A stretch of DNA of 64,000 nt from the NCBI GenBank assembly GCA_035772405.1, contig JAYKKM010000070.1:839001-903000 (forward strand), given 5' to 3'. Of this stretch, positions 42,200 through 54,009 are shown one piece after another. The position numbers and the translations under genes are program-made. The notes under the pieces were generated by a model that ran no database searches, was not told the origin of the DNA, and was given only the letters and a program-made list of their open reading frames with translations. The stretch comes from Chrysogorgia sp. JL179-B06 (lineage: Eukaryota > Cnidaria > Anthozoa > Scleralcyonacea > Chrysogorgiidae). Numbering within the stretch: the stretch's first letter is position 1; every line of letters begins with the position of its first letter.

Positions 42200-44067
42200 A
42201 TGGCGGATCTCGAGTTGGCGTTCAAAAGAGTATGCGAGAAGTTTCAGATAAAGGCGCTCAATCCTTGTCAACGAAAAGCGATTATTCATATAGTTGAGAA
42301 AAAAACTGATGTGTTCGTTAATCTTCCAACTGGGTTTGGTAAATCTATGATTTACCAAGCATTACCATTAATTGTGGATACCATCTCCAAAGCGTCGGGG
42401 CACATTGTTGTGGTTGTTTCTCCGCTTATTAATCTCATGCAAGAGCAAGTTCTTTATTTACGTGATGTTGGAATTTCTTCAGTTTGTTTGAGTAAGATCA
42501 AAGATGAAGAAACAAGAGATATAGAAGAAGGGAACTTCTCTGTTGTTTATGCAACGCCTGAAGCATTAATCAAGAATGAACGTTGGCGAAAAATGCTGTC
42601 GAGCAGCGTTTATACATCGAAGATGTGTGCGATTGCAGTGGATGAAGCTCATGTCATCAAGCAGTGGTAAGTAATGAGTAATGACACAAATAAAGAAACC
42701 AACCTGTTTACGTAGATCAAACTACAAATATTGTGGTTTATTAAATAAATTTTGATTGCATTGTGATTGTTGATTGTGTTGTGTTTAATAAAGTTTATTA
42801 AATGATTCTCATTTTAAACTCAGCAATTGTTTATCATCATATTGTTTTACTTTATTATTTGAGTTTTCTTTAAATTCCATCCCATCGAATGTATAATACA
42901 ATACAAATTTTCTCCTTGTTAACATTTATATTTTATTTTTTAGGGGAACCTCAAATAACACAAACAAAGCAGTATTTCGAGAGTGTTATTCTCGCTTGCA
43001 TGAACTAAGAGCTCTTGCTCCATTGGTGAATGTTTTGGCCCTCACTGCAACAGCTACAAGATATACAATAAATACAATGTTGGAAGTTTTAATGCTTAAA
43101 GAACCCTTTGTGATATACGAGAGCCCAGACAAACCAAACATTGCATATTCAGTACTTTACATTAGCAAGGATAAAAGTGTAGAGCACTGTTTCAAATGGC
43201 TGAGCGACGAACTTATTGAACTTGGTACCAATACAACACATACTATAATTTACTGCCAAACCATAAAGCAATGCACAGTTATTTACACAACAATCAAAGC
43301 AATGCTTGGCAAGAATCTTTTTATAGGTGAAACAAAAGATTACAAAAATGTCCTACTTAATGTTACATTCTTGTACACCTGATGATAATAAGGCGACAAT
43401 TTGTACTTCATTTCAGGATGAAGCATCAGGAATACGAGTTTTGGTAGCAACCATTGCCTTTGGTATGGGTGTTGACTGCAAGGGTGTCTATCGGATAATT
43501 AATTTTGGGCCTTCTAAGAACGTTGAGTCCTACATTCAAGAAAGTGGACGAGCAGGAAGGGATGGGAAGCAAAGTGTTGCATATATAATTTACCATGGCT
43601 TGCTCCTAAATCATGTGGGAAAAGACATCAAACAGTATGTTAATACATTGAACTGCAGGCGAAAAATGTTACTAAGTCACTTTGATACCTCTTCACAAGT
43701 GAAGTGTCCTAAGCAATTGCACTTATGTTGTGATAACTGTGCTAGTAAGTGTGAATGCGGAGCTCCTGATTGTGGAAAATTGACAAAATATCCAGCTCAT
43801 ATAATGCCAGACAGTAAAACAGCTAATTATAGATGTTCAACTAGACAAGTCCTGCCTAATCAGAAGCATGTCCTGCAGACAAAATTGATTTTGTATTACA
43901 AGTTGTTGGTTCATGATATGATCAGTAAATCTGCAAATATGAAAACTTTGATGGACATCAAATTTTTGCTTGGCTTTTCAGAGCAACTAATATCTCAAGT
44001 GTTGGATAACTGTGACAAACTTTTTTCAAACTTTTTTCATTTGTCAAATGGTTTTTGTTTTTTATAA
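42200..44067 (+). pseudogene. RecQ-type DNA helicase, two exons, one frameshift
   Basis: This gene encodes a superfamily 2, 3'-5' DNA helicase of RecQ type. Exon 1 (42200-42666) starts MADLELAFKRV and has the Walker A NLPTGFGKS and the DEAH box AVDEAHVIKQW. A 277-base GT-AG intron (42667-42943) keeps phase. Exon 2 has ALTATATR (motif III), VATIAFGMGVD (motif V) and QESGRAGRDGKQ (motif VI), then a zinc-binding cluster ending CCDNCASKC. Typical RQC winged-helix and HRDC domains are absent. A single-base frame change at about 43357 (just before MLHSCTP) breaks the protein unless it is a sequence error. It is probably the transposon's helicase for excision or replication (inference). Confidence 0.8.
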
Positions 44068-44502
44068 TAATGTTATGTGGATTTGGTGGTCTACAGGTAT
44101 TTCTTAGTAGGGTTCAGGGCTGTAGTGGAGTATATTTAAGTGCCACTGCAGGTTGTGATACTTAGGGGGCATGCCCCCCTGGAAAATTTTTGGAATCTCT
44201 GAAATGCCAACCACCGAGTCTATTGATATTATTAATTTATATTATATATTACAATCTGTCGTATTTGCGTAATTGTAAAATTTATTGAAAAAAATTGACT
44301 AGAGTAAAATAATGCCATCATTGGCAGTGCCGTGGCACTTGCTACAGCCCTGCGGTTGATGTAAAAGTGATGGATGAGGGTCAGCAAAAGCATGTAGATG
44401 TAATTTTATTGTTCACAGTAAGCGTTTGGTGGGAGTGCAAGCCTTCATTTGGCATGTATATCTTAGATGACATGAAAGCTACAGTATGTAGCTGCAACTT
44501 AC
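44068..44502. repeat. hAT-like MITE between the two genes (44116-44353)
   Basis: CAGGGCTGTAG at 44116 and CTACAGCCCTG ending near 44353 are inverted, and the following AAGTGCCAC/GTGGCACTT also pair. The roughly 240-bp size and CAGGG ends suit a hAT-type MITE. An 8-bp target duplication is not clear. It sits where the C-terminal exons of the DUF6589 gene would be expected, and those exons were not found. Confidence 0.5.
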
Positions 44503-47227
44503 ACTCAGAATCTTCAATCCAGTATGCCATTCACCAAGTTGTAAAGTCATGCCTTCAAGTCGGCTTTCAGGTGTATACCCGTTGGAAAGCGATCCTATTA
44601 CATTTACAGCCCTTTCAACTGTCAACTGATCACCAGCAAACAGTTGGCCATCATATGTACCATCAGCTTTCTTTGGAATGTAGGAGTGAAAATGTTGTAA
44701 TATTGCTAACATGTCAGCATTCTCATTTTCATTTCTAAATATAACACCCAGAGGAACCTATATGGGAAACATATAATATTCCAAAGTTTTATTGACTGCT
44801 AAAGCTTGCAGCAATTGTTTACATGAGATTATTTGTTTTACCTTAAAGTTAGTTTTTAACCGAAATAAGTTATAAAAATGCCAGGATGGGAATCAGTTGT
44901 ATGTTCTGCGATCAATGTTCTGCCAAGATTCTGATAGAGATTGTGTCAAAACTTAAAACTTATGCAATGCAGTTTATATAATTATATATATAATTACAAA
45001 CATTACAGTAATGTAATGGTTTGTGATTTTGTGATTGTTACAGAAATAAAAATGAAAACTTGGATACATTTAGCCATGTGAATACCTTAGAAGTCCACTG
45101 TTTAATATATACTCAGATAATTTTAAATGCATAACAACATAATTATGTATAATTATAATAATTATAAAAAATACTGTAAGTAAATATATGTACCTTTGTT
45201 GACTTCTGAGACATTTCCTTACTATAAGTATGAGGAATGTGGTAAATACAGACATCCTTAAGTGGACCAAAGGCATCAAAATACTCAACCAAAATCCTTG
45301 ATACCAGAATGATGTAGTTAAACCTTTGCTTTTTCATATCATTATGTGAAGGCAAAAATTTCAGGTTAGATACTTTAGAAATATCTTCTTTTTGTCCTTT
45401 ACTTGTATAAGAATTACCAGATACTCTGTTTGTTACCATGCGGTGATTGATCCAGTGAATGTCCCTATTTTGATTAGCCATTGTCATGTCCTTTGTTTTA
45501 ATTTCCATGTCAATGTTATCAAAGGCAATAGTAAATCCTGGGTGATGGTTTGTTGTCTGATGCTTTAGTTCTTCTTGTGCATTATGTTTCTCTGCTGCAT
45601 GATTTGCTTCGCATCCCTCTGTACAGTCAGCAGAACAATTATGAACACTTGTGCTGATATCCTCTAGATGCTGTATGTTGCAGTTCTCCTTAGTTATAAT
45701 GTCCTTAGCAGTATGAAGCTCGGCATCAAAATCTTTCCCAAGGGTGTCTAACTTGGCCAATGTGCACTGATTTGAGCATGTCAGACGCATCTTACTAAAT
45801 CTTTGAAGGGTTGACTAAAATAAATCATAAATAATTTATTATAATTATTAAAACATGATGCCCTTATAAGTTATAACCCAAGAGGTGTACATTTACAAGT
45901 CAAATTATAAATAAACAACTACAATATTTACATGTATACATTGTTTATTTAGTTGTTTAATTTACATACTGTATAAATTTGTAGTAAATTTTTGAGGGTA
46001 ACCTTTTTAGCAATTGAGATAAATAACAAAAATAAAACAATATATAGGATGTGTTCTTTACCTCAATTGATCCTGTCTTAAGAAGGATACCAAGTACGCA
46101 GTCAGTGGCATTCATATGCGCGTTTCTTTGCTTTAACAAAATTGATCCAGCTAGCGCAACACTCGGAAGCCATCGTGCTTCTTTAGTACTGCGGGACAAG
46201 GCAACTGTCATCAAGAAGGCATAAAAGACTGGCGTTCTAGTCTGCCATTCCTCGCATAGTGATTGCATTGAATAGTTAACCAATTCACCTTTTCCAGTTT
46301 TCCTTAGTATGGATGGGGTTTTCCTCGAGCAAATCCCACTCACCTCGTTAGAGACTGTACGAAGAACGTTTTCTACAACAAACTTTGATATGGGATTACA
46401 TTTCATGACTGCATTCGCTATTTATATTCTCTTTGGTTGTCCGTGAATTAGAGCCTTTCCAAGGGCCTCATAATCTAATGACAATGTCTTGTTAACAGTT
46501 CTGCTCGGATATTCTACATATATCTTCACCTTTGCTGTTGAAACTGGGGAACACGGTACAGTTAAGGTTGGTATGGTACTGGTAGAAGATGGTATTGTCC
46601 GACTCCCTTGAATAGGGCTAGAAGTCAATGGGTATGCAAAAGATGTATTCTGAGCGACGGGTGGCGGAAATCACCAAATTGCATATTATGATCTCTGGAC
46701 AATGTTAATGAGCCAAAGGCGTTGAAACCCACTTGATATCTCTGATGACCATGAAATTGCGGTAAATATAATCCAGAATTATTTCCATAAGATGTACAAG
46801 TCGTAGTGGGATTGGAAAAATCCAATGATTTAGCTGAGCCAACGCGCTGATTTATTGCGGACGATGTTAGTTTTTCAGGTGGTCGAGCAGAATTGTTCTG
46901 GTCCATATCTGAATTTTTCCGCATCCTTTTGACTCTTAAATTTCCATCTTTAGTAAAATCGTTCTTAATTTCTTCCTTCGCATCTTCTAAATTCTTTATC
47001 TTTTTTTCTAGTCGCAGCAACCGTCTATAGCATGTCTTAAAGCATATGAACAGATCGTTCCCAGAGGAGTAGATATTGACATCGACATCAATTGCCGTTT
47101 TGATAAGACCTTTCAGGTCTACTGATGTTTTCCCAAAAATTTTAATTCTTTCATTATTTGGTGGAGCGCTGTTACAAAGAAAACATCGCAAATCTCCACA
47201 GACTATTTTTTGTGGTGTTTTATCCAT
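44503..47227 (-). pseudogene. DUF6589 protein gene, spliced, damaged and C-terminally short
   Basis: On the minus strand the first exon (ATG at 47227) starts with a ZAD-like Cys module (CFLCNSAPPN ... CFKTCYRRLLRLEKK), then a Ser/Thr-rich linker. A one-base shift near 46665 and an in-frame TAA at about 46424 damage it. The exon ends at 46062; introns 45815-46061 and 44758-45193 have GT-AG ends and keep phase. Exon 45814-45194 has FTIAFDNIDMEIKTKDMTMA and QNRDIHWINHRMV, the DUF6589 hallmark. Exon 44757-44503 has VPLGVIFRNENENADMLAIL. A further 200 or more residues usual for the family were not found. Its role is unknown; it is a candidate transposase. Confidence 0.7.
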
Positions 47228-47348
47228 TCCTGAGCTTACATACTGAAAATAAAATAATAATTTTTCGCGGGAAATTCATTGTTTACTTCTTACTTTGCCC
47301 CCCTGTGAACAATTTAAGCAAATCTGATTGGTTCCTCAAACACAAAGG

Positions 47349-47433
47349 GAATGGAATGTATCGCTCGGTTGAGCAGACGTTAGTGGGGGGCGGGCATACA
47401 CGGCCCACAAAGAACGTCTGCGAAGGAGGCTAA
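47349..47433 (-). repeat. Right 85-bp terminal inverted repeat
   Basis: This is the exact reverse complement of 42025-42109, followed directly by the second copy of the 7-base target duplication. Confidence 0.9.
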
Positions 47434-47440
47434 GACTACA

Positions 47441-48075
47441 TCCGTGAAAGTGACAAAGTTATATTAAAACTTTTTTTGGTTCTTAACGAGCGATGGATCT
47501 GTTATTCAAAAACTTAGAAAACTTATTTTAGAAAACTTATTTCTTACTCTTGCAAAAAGATTTGGATCACAAAACAAATTAAAAGTTATATTCCTGGACA
47601 ATTGTTGCAAATGGTCAAATTAGACTTGTTTCACGCTGTTCCAACAGCTGTTAAAAACTATATCAAAACAGTAAACTATGTATGCATAAATTGCAAGAAA
47701 TTATGCAATGGTTTTTCGTGATCCATTATTGGACATTGGTCCAGAAAGACGTTTACAAACAACTACAACAGAAGTGCTTGTGGCAAACCTTACTTTGAAA
47801 ACGTTGGATGAAATAAAAATTGATAATTGGAAGAAATGCATTCTTAATACTTCAACAAAGCAAACCGACTCAACTAGAAATCACAGGAGGACTTTGGCAT
47901 AGATGAAATTCCCACGAGACAGCAAATCAGAGAAAATAGGTAAAATATCTAGGATTATTTTCCAGTTCAGAAGTAAATAAAATAATCGAGGAGATTGCAA
48001 CTATACTAAAGACACTACAGTAATACAACGCCCAACACGACAGCTACATGTAACCATCACATCACCAAATACAAC
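47441..48075. other. Flank with weak frames
   Basis: The frame 47708-47902 has no recognised motif. Otherwise the stretch is AT-rich and non-coding. Confidence 0.35.
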
Positions 48076-48250
48076 ATGACGTTCAGCAGAAAGACTAAAA
48101 CAAAAGATCGGAAAGCATTTCAATTATCGAATGTTTCCGTTCGTTTCACAGTTGGGGACATCCTCGCAAAATCAGGTGGTTGGTCTTTTGGCCTATTCGA
48201 TGAACTGGTCTCATTTTTCTCAACGATGAACATGTATTCTCAACCAAAAT
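48076..48250 (+). CDS. Candidate exon of a DUF3987-like protein, second copy
   Basis: The frame from an ATG at 48076 reads to FGLFDELVSFFSTMNMYSQP and stops at a good donor, AAAAT|GTAAGT (48251). The last part closely parallels the exon at 39006-39297 (FEELLSFFSTMNMYS). Here the first acidic pair is DE as in the family. In DUF3987 the LFDEL strand is Walker-B-like and may bind metal and ATP. No upstream acceptor was fixed. The two exons flank the RecQ/DUF6589 transposon at about 3 kb and 0.6 kb, but belong to different copies. Confidence 0.4.
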
Positions 48251-48933
48251 GTAAGTCTCTGATACTAAGGAATACCAGATTAATTATGCAGAATTACTCA
48301 AATCTTGAGTGGACAAGATGCTGCTATTCGGAATATATTTTGTTTTAATTATGAGAATCAAGTTCCAAGTGGAAACTTTACAGAGAGGTAATTCGACTGG
48401 TCATAATGGGTTTCTTTTCTGCTCTTTTAAGAAGTGTGTTTACTACGACCAAATAGAACTTCACGTTTGTAATATTTGCTGACTTATCTAGCGGTCATAT
48501 TTCAAATCGAACTAACGAACGGGAATGCCGGATGTCACCGTTGTAAAAAAACATTAAGGTTTATATAGTCTCTCCTTGAATTAAGATGCTGTCGTTTGTT
48601 GCCGTGTTCCACTCGATAACCATCAAAACTACGTATCAAGACAATCATATAACATACGGAAATCATGCAGGTGTCACCATTCTATGTATTGTTTTCTAGA
48701 AGTCGAAGTCAGGAATGTCTAAATGTATAGAATGCATTATTCATTCCGCGCGACCGGGAATGGTAACTGCTAACAGATATCCACTTTTTCACACAGATCG
48801 AGATTAACAGCAGCTATACATAGCTCTGCCAATCGACTGGGCACAAGTTAAACACAGGGACGCCAAGAACAGTGTGCTGCCTCCCTAAGGGGATGATCCT
48901 TGTGGTAGCTCACGAAGTTCAGAAGTAGATGAT
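48251..48933. other. Non-coding stretch
   Basis: No continuing exon of the DUF3987-like gene and no repeats were recognised. Confidence 0.35.
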
Positions 48934-49173
48934 TTGGCAAGTGTGTCAGATATCGATGGAGATATAACAGAATTGAACAACTACAGTAAACGAAGGTTGA
49001 AATTATTCAATTCCTGGGAAAGACAACGGAAAGGTTTTCTGAAAGCCTATTCGGATAATTCTGTCATTTTAAACAATGCTGTGTGTCATGTATGTGGTGA
49101 AAGCAATCCGGAGTACAGGTGGAAAGACTGGCTTGAATCTACACTTTTGTCTGGATTGTTTAGTAAAGCTTAA
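48934..49173 (+). CDS. Unknown small frame with CxxC motif
   Basis: I do not recognise this protein. The frame reads SDIDGDITELNNYSKRRLKL, then a charged helix and AVCHVCGESNPEYRWKDWLE, which has one CxxC pair, and stops at 49173. The CxxC followed by aromatic residues could be half of a zinc-binding site, as in cysteine-rich heads of some transposases. No ATG context or splice sites decide the start. It may be a relic exon. Confidence 0.25.
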   Translation: MASVSDIDGDITELNNYSKRRLKLFNSWERQRKGFLKAYSDNSVILNNAVCHVCGESNPEYRWKDWLESTLLSGLFSKA

Positions 49174-51238
49174 TTGTTTAATCAGCTACATATTCCGGAG
49201 AAGTGGCAGGCATTGTACATAATTGTATGAATCTTGGAGAAACTACATTGTATACTCTATAATTACTCTACAATATCCATTCACCTTTAATCAGTTTATG
49301 TATTTATTAAAGTTTTTTTGTGACAAGAGAGTTATAAGCTCATGAAGGAAATATTTAATCATAAATCTAACACTTTGGGGGTGTAATTATACTATATGGA
49401 GGGGAACCAGCCATCTTGGTTACCCTAGTAAGAAGGCTGGATTACACATTATTTACATGGTATATGTTATAGCCCTTTGAGGAGGATTGGCATCAACAGT
49501 GAACAAGCAAAAGCTCCTTAAGCAAAAGCTCCTTATTAATATAATAATATAATATTAGTATATGCTATATTATATATTAGCTTAATAATTAAAATATGTA
49601 TTCACTATTTAAATGAGATTAATATTTTTTAGAAGCTGACATAACCATGGGAAGGGTGAATGTGGTGGTGCAAAATGACGATATGGGTAAATATGACAGC
49701 CAATTGAATAAAGTAAAGGAACATATCGCGAGGAAAAACAATGCCGGTACCTCGAAAAAAGAACATATTAGGCATATCAACTAAAAAGGCAAAAGATCCC
49801 GAGTTTTAGGTGTCCTTTATAGAATTAGAATCAATATGTCCATATACTGTCCAATGATAAATTACCAGATTGGGGAACTTTGGGAGGGGGAATAAAGAAC
49901 AAGTTAGTTTTCAATATAGGTACCATCATGGGTTAGAATATTTAAATAGGAAAACTTCCATAGAATTTTTATAACCAACAAGAACTTTTAGGGGGACTAC
50001 TTCATGTATGCCGATTTTTGTGTCCCGACACAAAATTTTGGTTAGGATTATAGTTGTGTTGGGGACAGGCTTACATGAAGTAACCAGCTTTAGACATACA
50101 TGAAGTACCTGCCACTTTTAGATAGTTTGTCATTTACATTTAGTAAATTTAGAGAAAATAATAAGGATGGGACTTTACAATCTTATTTATGTAAGTTAGT
50201 AAATCCATTAGTTAAATGTATTAATTTAGAACATTTTGGGGTTGGGAAGTACGAACAATTCTTAATTTTTATAGTCTTAGAGTAAAAAATTGCACATATC
50301 ATTTAGGTTAGGTAGTCATTATTCTTTGTTTGAGTGTATGTTGTTTAGGGTGGAAGGGAGCAACTTATGGTTGCATTATAAAAAATACTTGAGTTTACAT
50401 TTTTTTATATATATCTTTATATATTTTCTTTTCAGATGCCCAAAAAAGACATAGCATACAAGAAACTTGCAAACTTTTTATAAAATCAAACATACGTTGC
50501 TTCACTGTCCAAAGCCTCTTTGTTTAGGTTTTCAGCATGAAATACCGGCACTGATTTTGTTGCAAAAAATTATTTAATTGACGAAACCAAAGCACATTGT
50601 ATATATTATATTAACTGTTAATTTTTTGTTTTGCTTATTTCTCTGTTTAGATCTCCTTGGCGTTGTCAAACACGGTTGTGGCATCTGAAATGATACAAAA
50701 CTGCCTAAACATGCCCAGGTCATAGATACAAGGCTGCTTCTTCATGCAGACTTAGAGTTCCTGAAAAGAGATAATTAATATAAAATAGCATAAACACTCT
50801 GTCATTTTTTAAAATGCTTCTTTAAAAATGTTCACATTGACACAGTGTGTAAACTCACTTTGTCTCAATTATTTTATCTTTTGTTCCATGTCTTCCGATT
50901 TACTTGTTGCAGTTTATTCTTCCAAGTCTTTAGGCATAACAGTTGTAATATCTCCCTTCGTTATTCGAGCTATCCTATATTTACCTTTGGTCTCCCAACG
51001 CTTCTAAGGTGCTTGTCAACTTGCTGTTTTTGTGGAGAAATTTTATAAGATTGTTTTTAATTTAATGTGCAAAGTATAAGATCACTTTATGCCACAACTA
51101 TACCACCTTGCTGTTTGTTAATAGTTTAGTTATTGATATTGTATGAAGCTAAATACGATAGAAGCTAAGAAATCATATTAGAAAAAGAAACAATGGGTTT
51201 GTGTGTTTGAATTACTTTAGTTATATTGACATATTGCA
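49174..51238. other. AT-rich stretch without supported genes
   Basis: A frame at 49648-49780 starting MGRVNVVVQNDDMGKYD and one at 50100-50285 are open but unrecognised. A TATA-type run lies at about 49538-49590. Nothing else was seen. Confidence 0.35.
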
Positions 51239-51600
51239 TCATGCACCCACAGGGAAAACCCTTACACGGTAAGCCGCTAATTTTGGCCGGTATAGGGATG
51301 GGTTTAACAACGTACAAGCTGAAATAAAGAATGCCAAACTGACCTGGTGTGAGAATTTTGCTGTTTTCTTCCATTTATTTATGGTCTGATAACATGCTCT
51401 ACAGAAATTAGATAATAGAGACTGTACTAAGGATTCAGAAACAATTATGGAGTCAAGAGAATTGAGAGTAGAATTTGAAGGAGAAGATAAAGAAGAAGAA
51501 CCAGTGTCCGGATTAAAGACTGATGCAAAAAAGTTGTTAAAAGCCTTTTCTTTTGAAGAAGAGAGTTTAAGATCTCCTAATTTCATCACATCAGGTAATG
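51239..51600 (-). pseudogene. LINE pre-RT fragment
   Basis: The minus-strand frame contains SSSKEKAFNNFFASVFNPDT and a Ser-rich stretch. Pre-RT segments of CR1/L2-type LINEs carry the pattern KAxxFNxFFxSVF. Further motifs are lost. The plus strand is also open here and ends at a GTAATG, but its peptide is a charged low-complexity sequence and I treat it as the shadow. Confidence 0.4.
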
Positions 51601-51677
51601 AGGATTTTGTCTCCAGAAAGGTTTAGAATTAACGCATATAGATTCAGATAAACAAGATAAATATTCTCTTTTTCTAG

Positions 51678-52036
51678 CGTTAATCCAACACTTCACATGC
51701 TGTCGGCTGATGAGGATGCAAGGAATGGTCAGGCAATTGTTGGATTGAGTGATAGTGTTGGGATGTCAGATGGAGTTGATGTTTGTTCAGACACGTTTCA
51801 CACAGATGGCGAGAAAGTAGGCTGTGTTGCATGTTTTAATGGAGATGGGGTCGAGGTTGGTAGTGATGATGTAGATGGTCTAATAATTAAAAATGGAGGT
51901 GAGAATGATGGTGAAGTTGAAGATGTGGATGAGCACATAATTTCCCTGCAGGTAAGTAGTTCTGAGATAACTACCAGCTGGAACACAGAAGCTGGAACTA
52001 GTGATGTGGGACAAGTTTCAAGTACTAAACCATTAG
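51678..52036 (+). CDS. Penultimate exon of an acidic-protein gene
   Basis: I do not recognise the protein. The exon follows a TTTTTCTAG acceptor and reads an Asp/Gly/Val-rich acidic stretch (DSVGMSDGVDVCSD, DGVEVGSDDVDGL, EDVDEHIISLQVSSSE). It ends at TTAG|GTAAGG in phase 1. The next exon, 54205-54569, starts in the matching phase, so the two join without a break across an intron of 2,168 bases that contains a hAT-like element. Upstream exons were not identified; a LINE relic lies directly before. Acidic low-complexity composition suggests a nuclear regulatory protein (weak inference). Confidence 0.5.
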
Positions 52037-52067
52037 GTAAGGGTTTACATGCAGAGTATATATATAT

Positions 52068-54009
52068 CAGTGGCGTGCGGTCATGTAAGCGCAGGCAAGT
52101 ACTGCTTGCCTAGTCATTTTTGAAAAATAAAATGATTATAAAATGCTGATTTTTTTGCGTTTGTGTCATAATTACGATTGTTTCCTCTGCGGGGAATCAA
52201 GTGGATTATAAACGGCTTATCTTCATCTTCTTCTGTTATTGGTTGTTGTAATATTGCGCCCTGCTCGATCAATACTCATGCTATTGCTTGATTATTAACC
52301 AAGGGCAAGCGGCTTCATATCTCAAAATCAACAATTGCGCATGTGCTAAAATACGTTGGGAAGTTCCAATTCGACGAATTTTCACTGAAGGCAAGCAGCG
52401 CTTCTGAGGGCACCGCTTGATAGTTGATTGGTCAATAGGCGCGTTGTTCTAAATATATAATGCATATAAATAATGAAGACTCAGTCGTTGGTGAATGGTG
52501 ATATAATTTGAAAGGTAATGTTTAGTTCTCTATGTCAGTTATTTACTTATTCCCCTAAAAGTATTTATTGTTTATTTAATTGTTTAAACGCGCATTGAAT
52601 CAGTGACAATCACAGAGATTTAATGTTTGCGTACGCACTGTGTTATCAACTATGATTCATCAACTGAAATACTCCAATGCTTCAGAATAGCTAATACTAT
52701 AAGCTAAAATCACTGACCCTTCTCGGATAGTCTAAAACATACGAGACACGGTTTCGTCTGTTTGCCATTATAAGATAAGACGTTATGTACCAATCTATAT
52801 TAATCCATATAATATCATGTGGTATTGCCAATACCATATGATATTATCTGGATTAATATAGAGAACATACCAGACACAAATTGTTCGACGCACGTTCACG
52901 TAGCCAACAAAATAAACGATCATGTTTAATTACTTTAATAACCCTTTACGTGTCTTTTGCTGCTCAAATTTGACGCAACTATTTAATCATGCAATAATGG
53001 TGATCTTTAGTGACAACTTTCAATCTGTTTGGAAATGTGCGCAACTTTATTTATGGTTAGATGAGAACATAGCTGAGAAGCAATCTGTTTAATACAACAA
53101 ATGCGTAAATCTATATTATCGTTATCAGTCAGGAGCTCAAAAAAGGAAGGAAAGGGAGAAAACCCTTTTGGCTATAGATGCAAAGAAGACAAGGAAAATA
53201 ACTTCGTTCATGACGAGCACGATTGCTTCTGCATCAGTATCAGTGCAAGTGCAACTGCCCACAACTCCAGTGGCTCCATCTCAGGGTTGGCAAATCGTCT
53301 TATATTGTTTCTTCTTGTATTTTCTTATATTAATATAAGAAGATTTAGTTTTTGGCAAAATCTTATATTATTCTCATTGATTATAAGATAAAAATTCAAA
53401 TTGAGGTGTCTTTCTGAACAGTCATAATATGACGTCATCAATATGACTTTCAATCTGTTTGGAAATGTGCGCAACTTTATTTATGGTTAGATGAGAACAT
53501 AGCTAAGAAGCAATCTGTTTAATACAACAAATGCGTGACACCTTCATGACGTAATCGATTACGCGGTTCTCTGGTAGAATAAAGTTTATTAATAAAATAA
53601 ATTCAGTATATCATCCAGAGTGGGTATTTCAATTGCAAAATATGAACTGTATACTGTTATCAGGAATCACCAATATTATAAACTATTCCTTAATTCTTCT
53701 GATAGAGTTCTGGGCAGTATTTCTACATTATTTTTAACTGGCTGAAGAAAATATATCTACTTTTAACTCTTGACTCATGCAAAGCAAAGACCCAGTGAAT
53801 TAACATGTTTATCGTAAAAAAGATATGAATAATACCCTGCTTGTCAGATAAATTTATTTGAAAACTCGTTCCTGAAATCGCTGGAAATGCACTTCTGGCG
53901 CTTTCGAAATTCAACATTTTCTGGGGGGGGCCTGCCCCCAAACCCCCCTAGGTGCTATCCTTCAACTGGCCAGTTGAGCTTGTCTAACAATTCCTGTCAC
54001 CGCACGCCA

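Larger units (their letters stand above)
42018..47440. mobile_element. 5.4-kb DNA transposon with RecQ helicase and DUF6589 genes
   Basis: The unit 42025-47433 (5,409 bp) is bounded by identical 85-bp terminal inverted repeats. Its ends read TTAGCCTCC...GGAGGCTAA, and it is flanked by the same 7-base sequence, GACTACA, at 42018-42024 and 47434-47440. It contains two convergent genes: RecQ-like helicase on plus (42200-44067) and a DUF6589 protein on minus (47227-44503). A small hAT-like MITE (44116-44353) lies between their 3' ends. Identical TIRs and a perfect target duplication indicate a recent insertion. I do not know a named superfamily with this pair of genes and cannot search for one. 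Confidence 0.85.

Noticed and set aside
42200..44067. RecQ gene as an ordinary host repair gene
   Set aside because: It lies inside perfect TIRs with a target duplication, lacks RQC and HRDC domains, and shares the unit with a DUF6589 gene.
51448..51594. Plus-strand acidic frame ending at a GTAATG
   Set aside because: The minus strand of the same bases has a recognisable LINE pattern (KAFNNFFASVF), so the plus frame is taken as the shadow.
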